Below, in pieces: positions 31,053-39,700 of a stretch of DNA of 40,497 nucleotides. A program made the translations under genes and the position numbers. How positions within the stretch are numbered: the first letter of the stretch is position 1; each line of letters begins with the position of its first letter. Below the pieces are notes generated by a model. That model made no database searches. It saw only the letters and a program-made list of their open reading frames with translations, and was not told where the DNA came from. The stretch covers positions 1 through 40,497 of the forward strand of contig JACQKA010000039.1 in assembly GCA_016204805.1 (NCBI GenBank). Direction: 5' to 3'. Source of the stretch: Candidatus Kaiserbacteria bacterium. GTDB taxonomy: Bacteria > Patescibacteriota > Minisyncoccia > Phycocordibacterales > UBA2100.

Positions 31053-32153
31053 ATGCGTGTGTTTGTGGAAAAACAAAGACTGCAGGAATCTATCAGTCTC
31101 GCCGCCCGTGTTGTCGGCAAGAAAGAGTCCCTCCCAGTGCTTTCATGTGTATTATGTGAGGCTACAAAAAACGAACTCGTTATACGGGCAACAAACCTCG
31201 AATCCGCAATCGATATCCGCATACCCGCTCGTGTTGAGCGGGTCGGCGTCTGCGCTATTCCCGCACAAATATTCATACAGACTGTGCGGGCTCTGCGCGC
31301 CGACCACATAACACTCACATACGAAAACCGGCATGTGGTGTGTACTACTGGTGGCAGTACTACATCTATAAATAGTATCCCACACGAAGAGTTCCCCACA
31401 ATACCTAAACCAACAGACGGTGTCCGTTTCTCACTACCACACAACATCTTTCTTGAGGGCATCCGCTCTGTAGCGTATGCCGCATCCCCTTCAACTATCA
31501 GACAGGAATTCGCGAGTGTCTTCCTTACATACAAAGACGGGGCAATGGTTTTTGTAGCAACCGACTCATTCCGGCTCGCCGAGAAAAAAATACACACACC
31601 GATCAAAAAAGAACCGGAAGATATACTCATCCCTGTCAAAAACGCACTCGATCTGGTGTATGTGTTCGAGCGCGGTGGGGAAGAGGAGATCATATGCACA
31701 GTAGCTGATTCACAACTACACGCCTCTTTGGGTCCGGTCTCGTTCGTGTCTCGTGTAGTTGATGCTTCTTTTCCCGACTATGAAGCCATTATCCCTAAAA
31801 AAACGACAACCGAATCGGTTGTACTCAAAGAAGATCTGGCTGTCATATTACAAAAAGCTACCATCTTCTCAGGAGATGCGCGTCAGGTCGGTTTCCACGC
31901 ATATCCAAAAAGGAAGATATTTTCCGCCTCTGCGCAAAACACAACAATCGGTGAGATGTCAGACACGATCGATGCAGCTATAACAGGTGATGATATCGAC
32001 ATAAACTTCAATATCCCATTCGTGTCCGATTGCCTGCAGAGCATCGGTTCGGACAGTCTCCAACTAAAATTTGCCGGTCCGGGGAAACCGCTCGTTATCG
32101 AGGGGATTTCTGATAAAACATTCCGATATCTTGTGATGCCCCTTAATCGTTGA
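31053..32153 (+). CDS. dnaN: DNA polymerase III beta sliding clamp
   Basis: This 366-aa protein has three clamp domains. It starts MRVFVEKQRLQESISLAARVVGKKESLPVLSCVL and ends FRYLVMPLNR, both typical, with VATDSFRLAEKK in the middle domain. It encircles DNA and tethers the replicase. A TATAAA 5 nt before ATG and no Shine-Dalgarno site suggest a leaderless or near-leaderless message. Its stop lies 3 nt from that of the convergent PBP gene. Confidence 0.95.
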   Translation: MRVFVEKQRLQESISLAARVVGKKESLPVLSCVLCEATKNELVIRATNLESAIDIRIPARVERVGVCAIPAQIFIQTVRALRADHITLTYENRHVVCTTGGSTTSINSIPHEEFPTIPKPTDGVRFSLPHNIFLEGIRSVAYAASPSTIRQEFASVFLTYKDGAMVFVATDSFRLAEKKIHTPIKKEPEDILIPVKNALDLVYVFERGGEEEIICTVADSQLHASLGPVSFVSRVVDASFPDYEAIIPKKTTTESVVLKEDLAVILQKATIFSGDARQVGFHAYPKRKIFSASAQNTTIGEMSDTIDAAITGDDIDINFNIPFVSDCLQSIGSDSLQLKFAGPGKPLVIEGISDKTFRYLVMPLNR

Positions 32154-32156
32154 ATA

Positions 32157-34550
32157 TTATTCTACGAAGAAAGAACTTTCACCTACCACATGGCCATCCG
32201 CACTTTCCGCGACTGCGGTGATGCGGACAGCCCCGCGTATGGTAGGGAAGGTTGTTATCGAGAATGGATCGCGGGTGGATGCCCCGATAAATACATCATT
32301 CAGATAGAATGAAACCTTTCGCGTGTTCGCTCCAAAAGGACTTTTTGTCATGATGGTGAGCGGTGATTGAAGCGAAACAACACCACCACTCTGTGGGTAC
32401 GTGATCAGTGTCGCTCCCAGCGCAAGTGGGCGCGCTACCATGTGTGCAGGCGTGGTGCTAGGGGTCAATATGTCCTGATTTTTACCAGCCCACAAAGCAA
32501 CCGGATATTCCCACAATAAAAATTGCGGGTCATCTTGTGCATTTACCACAGGTGAACAAGGGCGGTCCTTGTCCACCGAATACAGGATCTCGTGCGGGCC
32601 GGTTGCACTCCAGTCACCACGCAAGGACGGCGGGCAGGTAGAAAGATCTTTCGGTGCGGGTGATATGAATTCCTCGTGTGTAGATGCGCGCTCAAGAGCG
32701 AACTGCATGACTTCGTGCCACAACGGCGCAACAATAAAACCCGCAACCTTCTTTTCCATAGGTGTGTTGTCATTATTCCCCGCCCACGCTCCGATAGTGA
32801 TCGTTGGTGTGTACCCGATCACCCACGCATCACGATAGTCGTTGGTGGTACCTGTTTTTACAGCAACAGAAAATCCAGGAAAATAAAGAGAAGAGCTTTC
32901 ACCAAAAGCCGGGGCGCGAGCAACATTATCAGACAACACGCTATTCATAGTTCGAGCGACCTCGGGGTCGAGCACTTTCGTTTCGTTATCTTTATACTCC
33001 TCAAGAATGGTTCCTTTCGAATCAGTCAGCTTGAGGATACCTACCGTAGGGTGTCGCACACCATCATGAGCAAACGACCCATACGCACCAACCATTTCAA
33101 GCAGTGTCACTTCACCCCCACCCAATACAAGCGGTAGTCCGTAATGGGCGGCGTTTTCCTTGAGTGTGGTGATCCCGAGGCGCTCTGCCATCGAGAGCGC
33201 GTTCTTAATTCCCACCAGGTATAACACCTTTACAGAGGGAATGTTGACCGATTGGGCGAGTGCGTCACGAAGTGATATTGGTCCACGGAATATATGATCA
33301 TAATTGTCCGGGGAATAACAAAGCTCATTCGACTCGAACATATCCGGAGCACAGGTTGTTGAGAATTGGGTTTTCAGATCGAACACCACTGTTTCCGGCG
33401 TATACCCTTTTTCGAACGCCGCCGCGTACACAAACGGCTTGAAAGACGAACCAGGTTGGCGTTTCGCCAGTGTGATATTGAACTTGCCCTCAATAGCATC
33501 GTCAAAATATCCCCGAGAGCCCACCATCGCGAGCACCTGGCCGGTTGTAGGGTCGATAGCGACGAGACCGGCATTTTTCGCATTGAATGTAGTTTCGTTC
33601 GTGAGCGCGTAGCGCAACACCACATCCTCCGCCTTTTGTTCTAGATCGTAATCAAGTGTTGTTATAACCTGGAGCCCGCCCTCATTCACCACATCAACAC
33701 CATATTTTTCTTCCAAATATTCAAGTATGTAAAACACAAAATGCGGTGCCTTGATACCCGAATCATCCCGGGCCTCGAATGTAACCTCGATGCGCTTAGC
33801 ATCTTCATATTCAGCGGCTGTGATAAAACCGCTTTCATACATACGTTTCAAAACAAGATCTTTACGCTCATCAAGTTTGTCGCGGTGATTGCCGAACGGA
33901 GAATAGTACGTCGGTGCCTGCGGAAGCGCCGCGAGGTACGCCGCCTCAGGAAGAGTCAGGTCTTTTGCCGGTTTATTAAAAAAATACTTTGAAGCCTCCT
34001 CGATACCATACAACGAACCACCGTACGGGGTTTCGTTGAAATAAAGCTCAAGTATCTTATCTTTGGTCATCACCCGCTCGAGTTTTATGGCAAGGATAGC
34101 CTCTTTTATTTTCCGCGTGAAGGTTTTTTCATTACTTAACAAGGTATTCTTTATGACCTGTTGCGTGATGGTGGATCCCCCCTGTCCCAACCCGCCCTGG
34201 GTTATATTCGCGAGCAGGGCGCGCATGATGGCAGTTGGTTTGATGCCGCGATGTTGATAGAATTCGGTGTCTTCAATAGCGATAGTCGCATTCTGGGCGT
34301 TGCGGGAAACCTGTTCGATCGGGACTATGGTGCGGCGCACGGTGCCATGCACGTCGTACAAAAGCACTTTGCCGGTCCGGTCGTATATTTTCGTTGATTC
34401 AGCGACCCGGCGATTCTCGAAACCATCAATACTCGGGATGTTGAGTGTGACGGCCCAGAGCGCTGTGGTGCCAGCCACAAAAAAACCGAGCGCTAGGGCG
34501 CTAAATATCAGTAGTTTCCAAAAAGAGGTTTCCCTGCGATGGCGGGCCAT
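32157..34550 (-). CDS. Class A penicillin-binding protein (PBP1A family)
   Basis: This 797-aa bifunctional murein synthase has a TM helix (about 13-35). Its GT51 glycosyltransferase domain shows EDTEFYQHRG, GQGGSTITQQ and RKIKEAILA (about 92-155). The transpeptidase domain has SxxK in PGSSFKPF, SVN and KTGTTNDYRDAW. The last 150 residues include a Cys pair region and a beta-sandwich-like C-terminus (about 710-797). It polymerises and crosslinks peptidoglycan outside the membrane. The minus-strand order is ruvC then this gene. Confidence 0.95.
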   Translation of the reverse strand: MARHRRETSFWKLLIFSALALGFFVAGTTALWAVTLNIPSIDGFENRRVAESTKIYDRTGKVLLYDVHGTVRRTIVPIEQVSRNAQNATIAIEDTEFYQHRGIKPTAIMRALLANITQGGLGQGGSTITQQVIKNTLLSNEKTFTRKIKEAILAIKLERVMTKDKILELYFNETPYGGSLYGIEEASKYFFNKPAKDLTLPEAAYLAALPQAPTYYSPFGNHRDKLDERKDLVLKRMYESGFITAAEYEDAKRIEVTFEARDDSGIKAPHFVFYILEYLEEKYGVDVVNEGGLQVITTLDYDLEQKAEDVVLRYALTNETTFNAKNAGLVAIDPTTGQVLAMVGSRGYFDDAIEGKFNITLAKRQPGSSFKPFVYAAAFEKGYTPETVVFDLKTQFSTTCAPDMFESNELCYSPDNYDHIFRGPISLRDALAQSVNIPSVKVLYLVGIKNALSMAERLGITTLKENAAHYGLPLVLGGGEVTLLEMVGAYGSFAHDGVRHPTVGILKLTDSKGTILEEYKDNETKVLDPEVARTMNSVLSDNVARAPAFGESSSLYFPGFSVAVKTGTTNDYRDAWVIGYTPTITIGAWAGNNDNTPMEKKVAGFIVAPLWHEVMQFALERASTHEEFISPAPKDLSTCPPSLRGDWSATGPHEILYSVDKDRPCSPVVNAQDDPQFLLWEYPVALWAGKNQDILTPSTTPAHMVARPLALGATLITYPQSGGVVSLQSPLTIMTKSPFGANTRKVSFYLNDVFIGASTRDPFSITTFPTIRGAVRITAVAESADGHVVGESSFFVE

Positions 34551-34608
34551 ATGAGAGCTGTTTTAGAGCACGTTTCTCTATACTACTGATTTTTAAATAA
34601 GATGGCAA

Positions 34609-35085
34609 TCAAGGGTGCCGGACAGACGCGAGGTGGGTGATACCGAGCGCGATCGCATCATACTCATCATCATGCTGAATTTTTTTGTCGATGTGGATGA
34701 GTTTTGGGAGCATTGCCATCATTTGTTTTTTATCGGCACGTCCCCATCCGGCAACCGCTGATTTTACCTGCGGTGGCGTGTATTCGTACACAGGTATACC
34801 AGCCGCCGTAGCGATGTATATAATAGCACCACGCACCTCCGCGACATGCATGGCGGTCTTTTGGTTCGTGTTGAAGTACAGATTTTCGATGGCGATCGAG
34901 GATGGTTTGAATTTTTTGATAAGCGACTCAACCGCCGCGCCGACTACCCCAAGACGCTCCGCAAAAGGGGCGCGTGCGGACGTGGTGATACAAGAAGAGT
35001 AGAGCAGTACATCGCCGGTCTTCTGCCGTTCGAGTATCGCCACACCGCAACGGTCGTATCCAGGGTCTATCGCGAGCACCTTCAT
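34609..35085 (-). CDS. ruvC: Holliday junction resolvase RuvC
   Basis: This 158-aa protein begins MKVLAIDPGYDRCGVAI, with catalytic Asp7, the acidic residue in SIAIENLYF and the C-terminal DDEYDAIALG pair. It cuts Holliday junctions as a dimer, guided by RuvAB; ruvB lies 0.8 kb away. I chose ATG 35085 because TACACT (plus-strand 35092-35097, complement) ends exactly 6 nt before it. A longer frame from 35157 would run through the terminator of the neighbouring gene. Confidence 0.93.
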   Translation of the reverse strand: MKVLAIDPGYDRCGVAILERQKTGDVLLYSSCITTSARAPFAERLGVVGAAVESLIKKFKPSSIAIENLYFNTNQKTAMHVAEVRGAIIYIATAAGIPVYEYTPPQVKSAVAGWGRADKKQMMAMLPKLIHIDKKIQHDDEYDAIALGITHLASVRHP

Positions 35086-35111
35086 ACATACAGTGTACGC
35101 GCCGTTCGACA

Positions 35112-35145
35112 CAAAAAGAAACGCCAGCCTAACGAGAGGCTGGCG
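35112..35145 (-). terminator. Terminator overlapping the end of the cysteine protease gene
   Basis: Stem CGCCAGCC/GGCTGGCG (35122-35129, 35138-35145), then on the minus strand TTTCTTTTT. The last codons and the stop (TAG, 35129-35131) of the upstream gene lie inside the hairpin. Confidence 0.8.
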
Positions 35146-35722
35146 CTGATCCAACAACTACCGACGGAACCAAACTTACCCAAACCGTAGGGTCCCCGGT
35201 CGACTGGCGCATGACATATTGGTATGGGGTTTTAAGCCACACCTTTACGTCAGGATCCTTAACGTCGAGCACATAGTCCGCTTTTGTGGTGCTGGCCAGG
35301 AGCACCGCGTGGCCGTCGCCCTTCTCGTCACGAACAACAGTGATGAGGAGCGAGCTCACTGGCCAACCTTTTTTGATGAGGTCGTGGCGTTTCTGGAGGA
35401 CATAGTCCTCACAGTCGCCGCGTCCATTCGCAGGGAGCGTCCAGTACTCGTTAACTCCGTAATTGTCGAGGTCAGTTACTGGGTCGACACTCCGGTTGAC
35501 CTTGTTATTCACGTCCACCAACTGTTGGTAGCGTGCCTTAGTCCACTGGAGCTTCTGCACTCCTTTATTGTCTGGAACGCACTCAGTGGGTATTTCGTCG
35601 CAAAAACGTACGAATCCGTGCGGTGGGTCTGCTTTTCCGAACACCGCCGGTTCCTGCGCCCGTGCCTGCCACGGAAGAACCAAGGCAGACAGCAAGATAA
35701 CAAACCGCGCATGTCTGCGCAT
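35129..35722 (-). CDS. Secreted transglutaminase-like cysteine protease (BTLCP family)
   Basis: This 197-aa protein has a signal peptide (about 1-22, ALVLPWQARAQ). The catalytic triad is Cys104 (GRGDCEDY), His138 (GDGHAVL) and Asp153 (DYVLD), with an N-terminal cysteine pair (Cys41, Cys48). The motifs fit the bacterial transglutaminase-like cysteine proteinase family, relatives of LapG, best known to me from Alphaproteobacteria. It has a textbook promoter (35778-35806), AAGGAGG before the ATG, and its own terminator. That makes it a self-contained unit between ruvC and ruvB and a candidate for horizontal transfer. The target is unknown. Confidence 0.85.
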   Translation of the reverse strand: MRRHARFVILLSALVLPWQARAQEPAVFGKADPPHGFVRFCDEIPTECVPDNKGVQKLQWTKARYQQLVDVNNKVNRSVDPVTDLDNYGVNEYWTLPANGRGDCEDYVLQKRHDLIKKGWPVSSLLITVVRDEKGDGHAVLLASTTKADYVLDVKDPDVKVWLKTPYQYVMRQSTGDPTVWVSLVPSVVVGSAPASR

Positions 35723-35777
35723 CGCGTCCTCCTTATGTTGTGTCCATTTTTGCCGGACTTCTACCGGACCTAAAGAA

Positions 35778-35806
35778 ATTATACCCCACTACTGTGTATT
35801 TGTAAA
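35778..35806 (-). promoter_or_regulatory. Promoter of the cysteine protease gene
   Basis: On the minus strand TTTACA (plus-strand 35801-35806), exactly 17 nt, TATAAT (plus-strand 35778-35783). The leader of about 50 nt includes a small CCGG/CCGG hairpin and a full Shine-Dalgarno site. Confidence 0.75.
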
Positions 35807-35886
35807 TACCTCTTCTACACCGCCGTTTTCACCAAGTAAATCAAGGGGTTTTGGTGTGTAAGGGGACCTCTCACACACTCGCATAA

Positions 35887-36897
35887 CTACTCCATTAAAC
35901 GCTTTTGTTTTGTTTCAAACCCAAGATGCTCATGTGCCTTTTTGGTCGCGGTGCGGCCGCGCGGGGTGCGTTCGATGAGGCCGAGTTGCATTAGGAATGG
36001 CTCATGTACCTCTTCTATAGTGCCTTCTTCTTCTGAAAGTGCGGCCGCAAGTGTCGAAAGCCCCACCGGGCCGCCGCCATACTTTTCGATTATTACATTA
36101 AGCATGTCTCGGTCGTGTTGGGTGAGACCAAGTTCATCTATCTCAAGTTGTGCGAGCGCATTGCGTACAATATCCATTGCGATTGGCTTGCTACTTATCT
36201 GTGCGAAGTCGCGCACGCGCTTCAAAAGATAATTTGCGGTGCGTGGTGTTGCGCGGCTGCGGCGTGCGATTTCCAACAGCGCGTCTTTTGGTGCACCGAC
36301 ATCGAGAATGTTCGCCGAGCGCGCCAGTATCGCGGCTATCTCCGGTTCGTTGTAATACGACAGACGGAACGTTCCGCCTGAAAACCGACTGCGGAGCGGG
36401 GAGGAGAGGAGTGATGGGCGCGTCGTTGCGGCGACAAGGGTAAATGCAGGCAGCTCCAACTGCACCGTGCGCGCGGACGGTCCCTTGCCGATGATGATAT
36501 CGAGCACACCCGATTCCATGGCGGGATACAGCACCTCTTCGATGGTTTTGTTGAGCCGGTGGATCTCGTCGATAAAGAAGACGTCTCCTGTGGATAGGTT
36601 GGTCAGGATGGACGCCAGGTCGCCCACGCGTTCGATCGCGGGGCCGGAAGTCGCTTTTAATTGTGCGCCGATCTCTTTCGCCATCAGGTGTGCGAGGGTG
36701 GTCTTCCCGAGACCGGGCGGGCCGTATAAAAGGACGTGCTCGGGTTGCTCCCCGCGCTCTTTTGCGGCGGTGAGGAGCACGCGGAGGTTCTTTTTAATCG
36801 TCGCTTGGCCCACATATTCATCCCATACAGAGGGGCGGAGCGCCTGGTCGAGCGATCGAAGCGTCTGCGGTGCGTCTTGTTTCTGTTTTTTCACCAT
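35887..36897 (-). CDS. ruvB: Holliday junction branch migration ATPase RuvB
   Basis: This 336-aa protein is nearly standard length. It has LRPSVWDEYVGQ, Walker A GPPGLGKTTLAH (about 58-69), Walker B VFFIDEIHRL, the beta-hairpin region and RATPRTANYLLKRVRDFA, and a C-terminal winged helix ending with LMQLGLIERTPRGRTAT. It forms a hexamer that drives branch migration with RuvA. The upstream region is shared with a strong plus-strand promoter at 36909. Confidence 0.95.
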   Translation of the reverse strand: MVKKQKQDAPQTLRSLDQALRPSVWDEYVGQATIKKNLRVLLTAAKERGEQPEHVLLYGPPGLGKTTLAHLMAKEIGAQLKATSGPAIERVGDLASILTNLSTGDVFFIDEIHRLNKTIEEVLYPAMESGVLDIIIGKGPSARTVQLELPAFTLVAATTRPSLLSSPLRSRFSGGTFRLSYYNEPEIAAILARSANILDVGAPKDALLEIARRSRATPRTANYLLKRVRDFAQISSKPIAMDIVRNALAQLEIDELGLTQHDRDMLNVIIEKYGGGPVGLSTLAAALSEEEGTIEEVHEPFLMQLGLIERTPRGRTATKKAHEHLGFETKQKRLME

Positions 36898-36908
36898 ACA
36901 TTCATGTA

Positions 36909-36937
36909 TTGACAGTAGCGACAGTGCATGATAGAAT
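36909..36937 (+). promoter_or_regulatory. Strong plus-strand promoter without a clear gene
   Basis: TTGACA (36909-36914), exactly 17 nt, TAGAAT (36932-36937), predicting a start near 36944. It points away from ruvB into the cluster of long inverted repeats, not toward a recognisable gene. Confidence 0.6.
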
Positions 36938-36977
36938 CTTCATGGTAATTCTAACACAAACAGACTCGGTTCAGAGC

Positions 36978-37112
36978 TACAAATCTCTCAACGATCGAAA
37001 GTTTTCCCGAGGACGGTGGCGGTCTCCCGCCACGTGCGGCCGTGCGGCCCCTATCCTTAGGTGTGAACTTGTCTTTCGATACCTCATTGAAAGCATCGTT
37101 GAGAGATTTGTA
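36978..37112. repeat. Long inverted repeat A (18-bp arms)
   Basis: Arms 36978-36995 and 37095-37112 are perfect 18-bp complements (begin TACAAATCTC). An inner stem CGAAAG/CTTTCG (36996-37001, 37073-37078) and a GTGGCGG/CCGCCAC hairpin continue the fold. It begins 34 nt after the predicted start of the promoter at 36909, so it may be a structured RNA. Confidence 0.7.
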
Positions 37113-37178
37113 CCCCCGAATTGCAAAAAGCATCTCTACTGCGCACCGTAGCACCTCCTTGCGAAAAGAAAACTTTCA

Positions 37179-37221
37179 CCCCCACACCAATCGTTTCATA
37201 ATGAAACGATTGGTGTGGGGG
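37179..37221. repeat. Long inverted repeat B (21-bp palindrome)
   Basis: Arms 37179-37199 and 37201-37221 are perfect complements around one base: a 43-bp near-perfect palindrome beginning CCCCCACACC. A TTTT follows at 37227-37230. Confidence 0.85.
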
Positions 37222-37290
37222 CATGCTTTTGATACTCAAAGCATTTCGCATTAGCGCAAGCAAACAAATTACTCTGTAATTTTGGTGAAG

Positions 37291-37436
37291 AAACATCCCT
37301 GCGTATAACTTTTTTGGAGCACGCGTCGAAAATCCCAGCGGGATTTTCGCGCTTCCTCTCGCCCTCACTCTCGCTTCGCGAACCGTGCCCGTTCGGGCTC
37401 CGAGAATCTCCAAAAAAGTTATACGCAGGGATGTTT
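37291..37436. repeat. Long inverted repeat C (29-bp arms)
   Basis: Arms 37291-37319 and 37408-37436 are perfect 29-bp complements (begin AAACATCCCT). The 88-nt loop holds a second hairpin CGAAAATCCC/GGGATTTTCG (about 37328-37350) and a GCCC/GGGC hairpin. This is the longest perfect inverted repeat I found in the window. Confidence 0.85.
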
Positions 37437-37455
37437 TGTGTGTGCGGGGGCGGAG

Positions 37456-37526
37456 TCGGCATGTCTTTCAAAATGACTAAAGCTTGGGCAAACGCCCTCG
37501 AGTGGTCATTTTGAAAGATATGCCGA
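37456..37526. repeat. Long inverted repeat D (22-bp arms)
   Basis: Arms 37456-37477 and 37505-37526 match with one G/T wobble (begin TCGGCAT). The loop holds GGGC/GCCC. It ends 13 nt from the stop of the pilB-like gene and may end that transcript, although no T tract follows on the minus strand. Confidence 0.8.
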
Positions 37527-37538
37527 CGGAGCGATTTT

Positions 37539-39227
37539 TCAAGCATCACCACCAATCTCTTCCTCGATGTTCACCGTACGTTCGACTTCGTCTATTGACG
37601 TGATACCCCTCAAAACCTTAACGATGCCGTCCTGCGGCATGCGGCGGATCTGTTGCCGTGCAGATGCGCGCCAGATCTCGCGCTCGCTCGATGTCGCGCG
37701 AACCGTCTTTTCCATCTCCTCGTCCATAAAAATAGCTTCGACGATGCCGATGCGGCCTTTGTAACCGATACCACCACACCTCTCGCACCCTTTTGGTACC
37801 CACATCATCGTGCGGTTCTCCGGGAGGTCTTCGGGGTGGGGGATGTTTTTGAGCATACGCTCCACATTCTCTTTATTCTTGCCTTCGATTGGCGCTGTTT
37901 CGCGGCAGTGTTCACATAAACGGCGCACCAAGCGCTGTGCCATCGCGATGTTGACCGATGAACCGAGGATCTCTGCCTGGATACCCATGTCGATGAGGCG
38001 GGGGAAGGTTCCGGCGGCGTTGTTGGTGTGGAGCGTCGAGAAGACGAGATGGCCGGTCAGTGCGGCGTGGACGGCGGTCGAAGCGACCTCGCCATCGCGG
38101 ATTTCGCCCACCATGATGATGTCCGGGTCTTGGCGCAATGTAGAGCGGAGTCCCTGGGCGAAAGAATAATTTTTAGAAACTTGCGTCTGCACGATGCCCG
38201 GGAGGTGATATTCGATAGGGTCCTCGATAGTTACTATCTTTACGCCTGGTTTATGCACCGCACGCAAGAATGCGTAGAGCGTCGTCGTCTTACCGGAACC
38301 GGTAGGACCAGTGTTCAGTATCATACCGTTCGGCCGTTCGATCTCTTTCAAGAAAATCTCCATCAGGTATTTATCGAAGCCGAGCTTTTCAAGCGAAAGT
38401 CCGATCGTTGTGGGGTCGAGCACACGCATCACCACCGTCTCGGCATAGTTCCCGGGCAATATCGAAGTACGTATCTCGATCTCTTTTTGATTAACTACGA
38501 TAGAGAACCGGCCGTCCTGCGCCGCGTTTTTGATATTCAATTTCAATCCCGAAAGCAGTTTGATACGCGATGCGATCATCCCATATGTTGTGTGGTCAAA
38601 GGTGAGGAGTTCGTTCAACACACCGTCGAGTCGATATCGCATGCGCACGTACGCCTCTTCGGGTTCCAGGTGCACGTCGGATGCGCCGAGCGAAAGTGCA
38701 CCGGCCATAATGATCTCCAAGACGCGCGAAATGCGGTGGGTGTCTTTGCTCCCAATGTTTTCGTGTACGTGGTCGGAGACATCTTTAACACTTTTCAATT
38801 CAGAAAGCATCTTCTGGATAGCGTCGTTTGAAATGGTGAGCACACCCGCTTCGGTCTCGGTCGCCATCGACAAGTCGCGGTAACGGTCCCACGCATGGAG
38901 GAGCGATGCCTGGGACACCATAAAGCGGCGGACCTGATACCCGAGACGCTCTAAGTTTGCGATCGTTTGGAGCGAGTTCGCGCGTTCTGGCGCACGCATG
39001 GCGACGAACAGGCGCTTGCCGATCTTCCTAAACGCGGCGACTTCCGAATCGTGTGCTTCTTGTTCAGGCACAAGCTGGAGCGCATCGGTGTCTATGGATT
39101 TGCTGGTGAGGTCGGTGTATTCGACGCCATATTTGCCGGCGAGCATTTTCGCCAACTCTTCTTCCTCGCGCCTGCGGAGCTGTTCTATGCGCTCGTCGCT
39201 TTTTTGGTCATGGAACTGGGTCGTCAT
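37539..39227 (-). CDS. PilB/GspE-family type IV pilus assembly ATPase
   Basis: This 562-aa secretion ATPase has a charged N-terminal domain, Walker A GPTGSGKTTTLYAFLR (near 320), the Asp-box ASDVHLEPEE, Walker B region IIMVGEIRDGEVASTAVHAALTGH with the conserved STLHTN, and a CEHC...CERC zinc motif near 455-505. It powers pilus extension or type II-like secretion. ATG 39227 is supported by a minus-strand TACAAT (plus-strand 39235-39240) ending 7 nt before it. The frame upstream to 39434 overlaps tsaE and lacks homology. It is divergent from tsaE with a 20-nt gap. Confidence 0.93.
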   Translation of the reverse strand: MTTQFHDQKSDERIEQLRRREEEELAKMLAGKYGVEYTDLTSKSIDTDALQLVPEQEAHDSEVAAFRKIGKRLFVAMRAPERANSLQTIANLERLGYQVRRFMVSQASLLHAWDRYRDLSMATETEAGVLTISNDAIQKMLSELKSVKDVSDHVHENIGSKDTHRISRVLEIIMAGALSLGASDVHLEPEEAYVRMRYRLDGVLNELLTFDHTTYGMIASRIKLLSGLKLNIKNAAQDGRFSIVVNQKEIEIRTSILPGNYAETVVMRVLDPTTIGLSLEKLGFDKYLMEIFLKEIERPNGMILNTGPTGSGKTTTLYAFLRAVHKPGVKIVTIEDPIEYHLPGIVQTQVSKNYSFAQGLRSTLRQDPDIIMVGEIRDGEVASTAVHAALTGHLVFSTLHTNNAAGTFPRLIDMGIQAEILGSSVNIAMAQRLVRRLCEHCRETAPIEGKNKENVERMLKNIPHPEDLPENRTMMWVPKGCERCGGIGYKGRIGIVEAIFMDEEMEKTVRATSSEREIWRASARQQIRRMPQDGIVKVLRGITSIDEVERTVNIEEEIGGDA

Positions 39228-39247
39228 CCTTGTTATTGTAACACTCA

Positions 39248-39688
39248 ATGGAGGAGACCATATTCGGCGCGGATTCGATGTATCGCCACGCGGCGGATTT
39301 CGTGCGCAGGCTTGTACCGGGGGAGGCGGCGATTGTCGTGGGGCTTCAAGGTGATTTGGGCGCAGGGAAGACGACTTTTTTTCAGGGTGTTGCACAGGCG
39401 CTTGGTGTGAGAGAGCACACGACGAGCCCCACATTCGTCATACAAAAATCCTACAAGCTCTCGGGTCAACCCTTCCACAACCTCATTCATATAGACGCAT
39501 ATCGGCTCAAGGAGGCACATGAGCTCGAAGTACTTGGCTGGCACGATATCGTGAAAGATCCACACAACCTCATTTTTATCGAGTGGCCGGAGCGCGTGTC
39601 TGGCATCCTTCCCAAAAATGCAGTCATACTGAAATTTCGTTTTATAGACGAGCAGACTCGAGGAGTCGAGCGAGTGACAGGGGTGTGA
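39248..39688 (+). CDS. tsaE: tRNA threonylcarbamoyladenosine biosynthesis protein TsaE
   Basis: This 146-aa P-loop ATPase has GLQGDLGAGKTTFFQG (33-48), TSPTFVIQKSY, HIDAYRLKEAHELEVLGW and FIEWPERV, the standard TsaE motif order. It supports formation of t6A on ANN-decoding tRNAs together with TsaB, TsaC and TsaD. A TATTGT 8 nt before the ATG would give an almost leaderless message from a 20-nt divergent promoter region shared with pilB. It is followed 12 nt later by polA. Confidence 0.93.
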   Translation: MEETIFGADSMYRHAADFVRRLVPGEAAIVVGLQGDLGAGKTTFFQGVAQALGVREHTTSPTFVIQKSYKLSGQPFHNLIHIDAYRLKEAHELEVLGWHDIVKDPHNLIFIEWPERVSGILPKNAVILKFRFIDEQTRGVERVTGV

Positions 39689-39700
39689 TAGATTGAGTGC

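Noticed and set aside
36951-37154. 67-aa minus-strand frame with AAGGAGG near its start, and a plus-strand frame after the promoter at 36909
   Set aside because: Both are encoded largely by the arms of inverted repeat A, which makes frames on both strands look alike. Neither has a recognisable fold. Structured RNA is the simpler reading.
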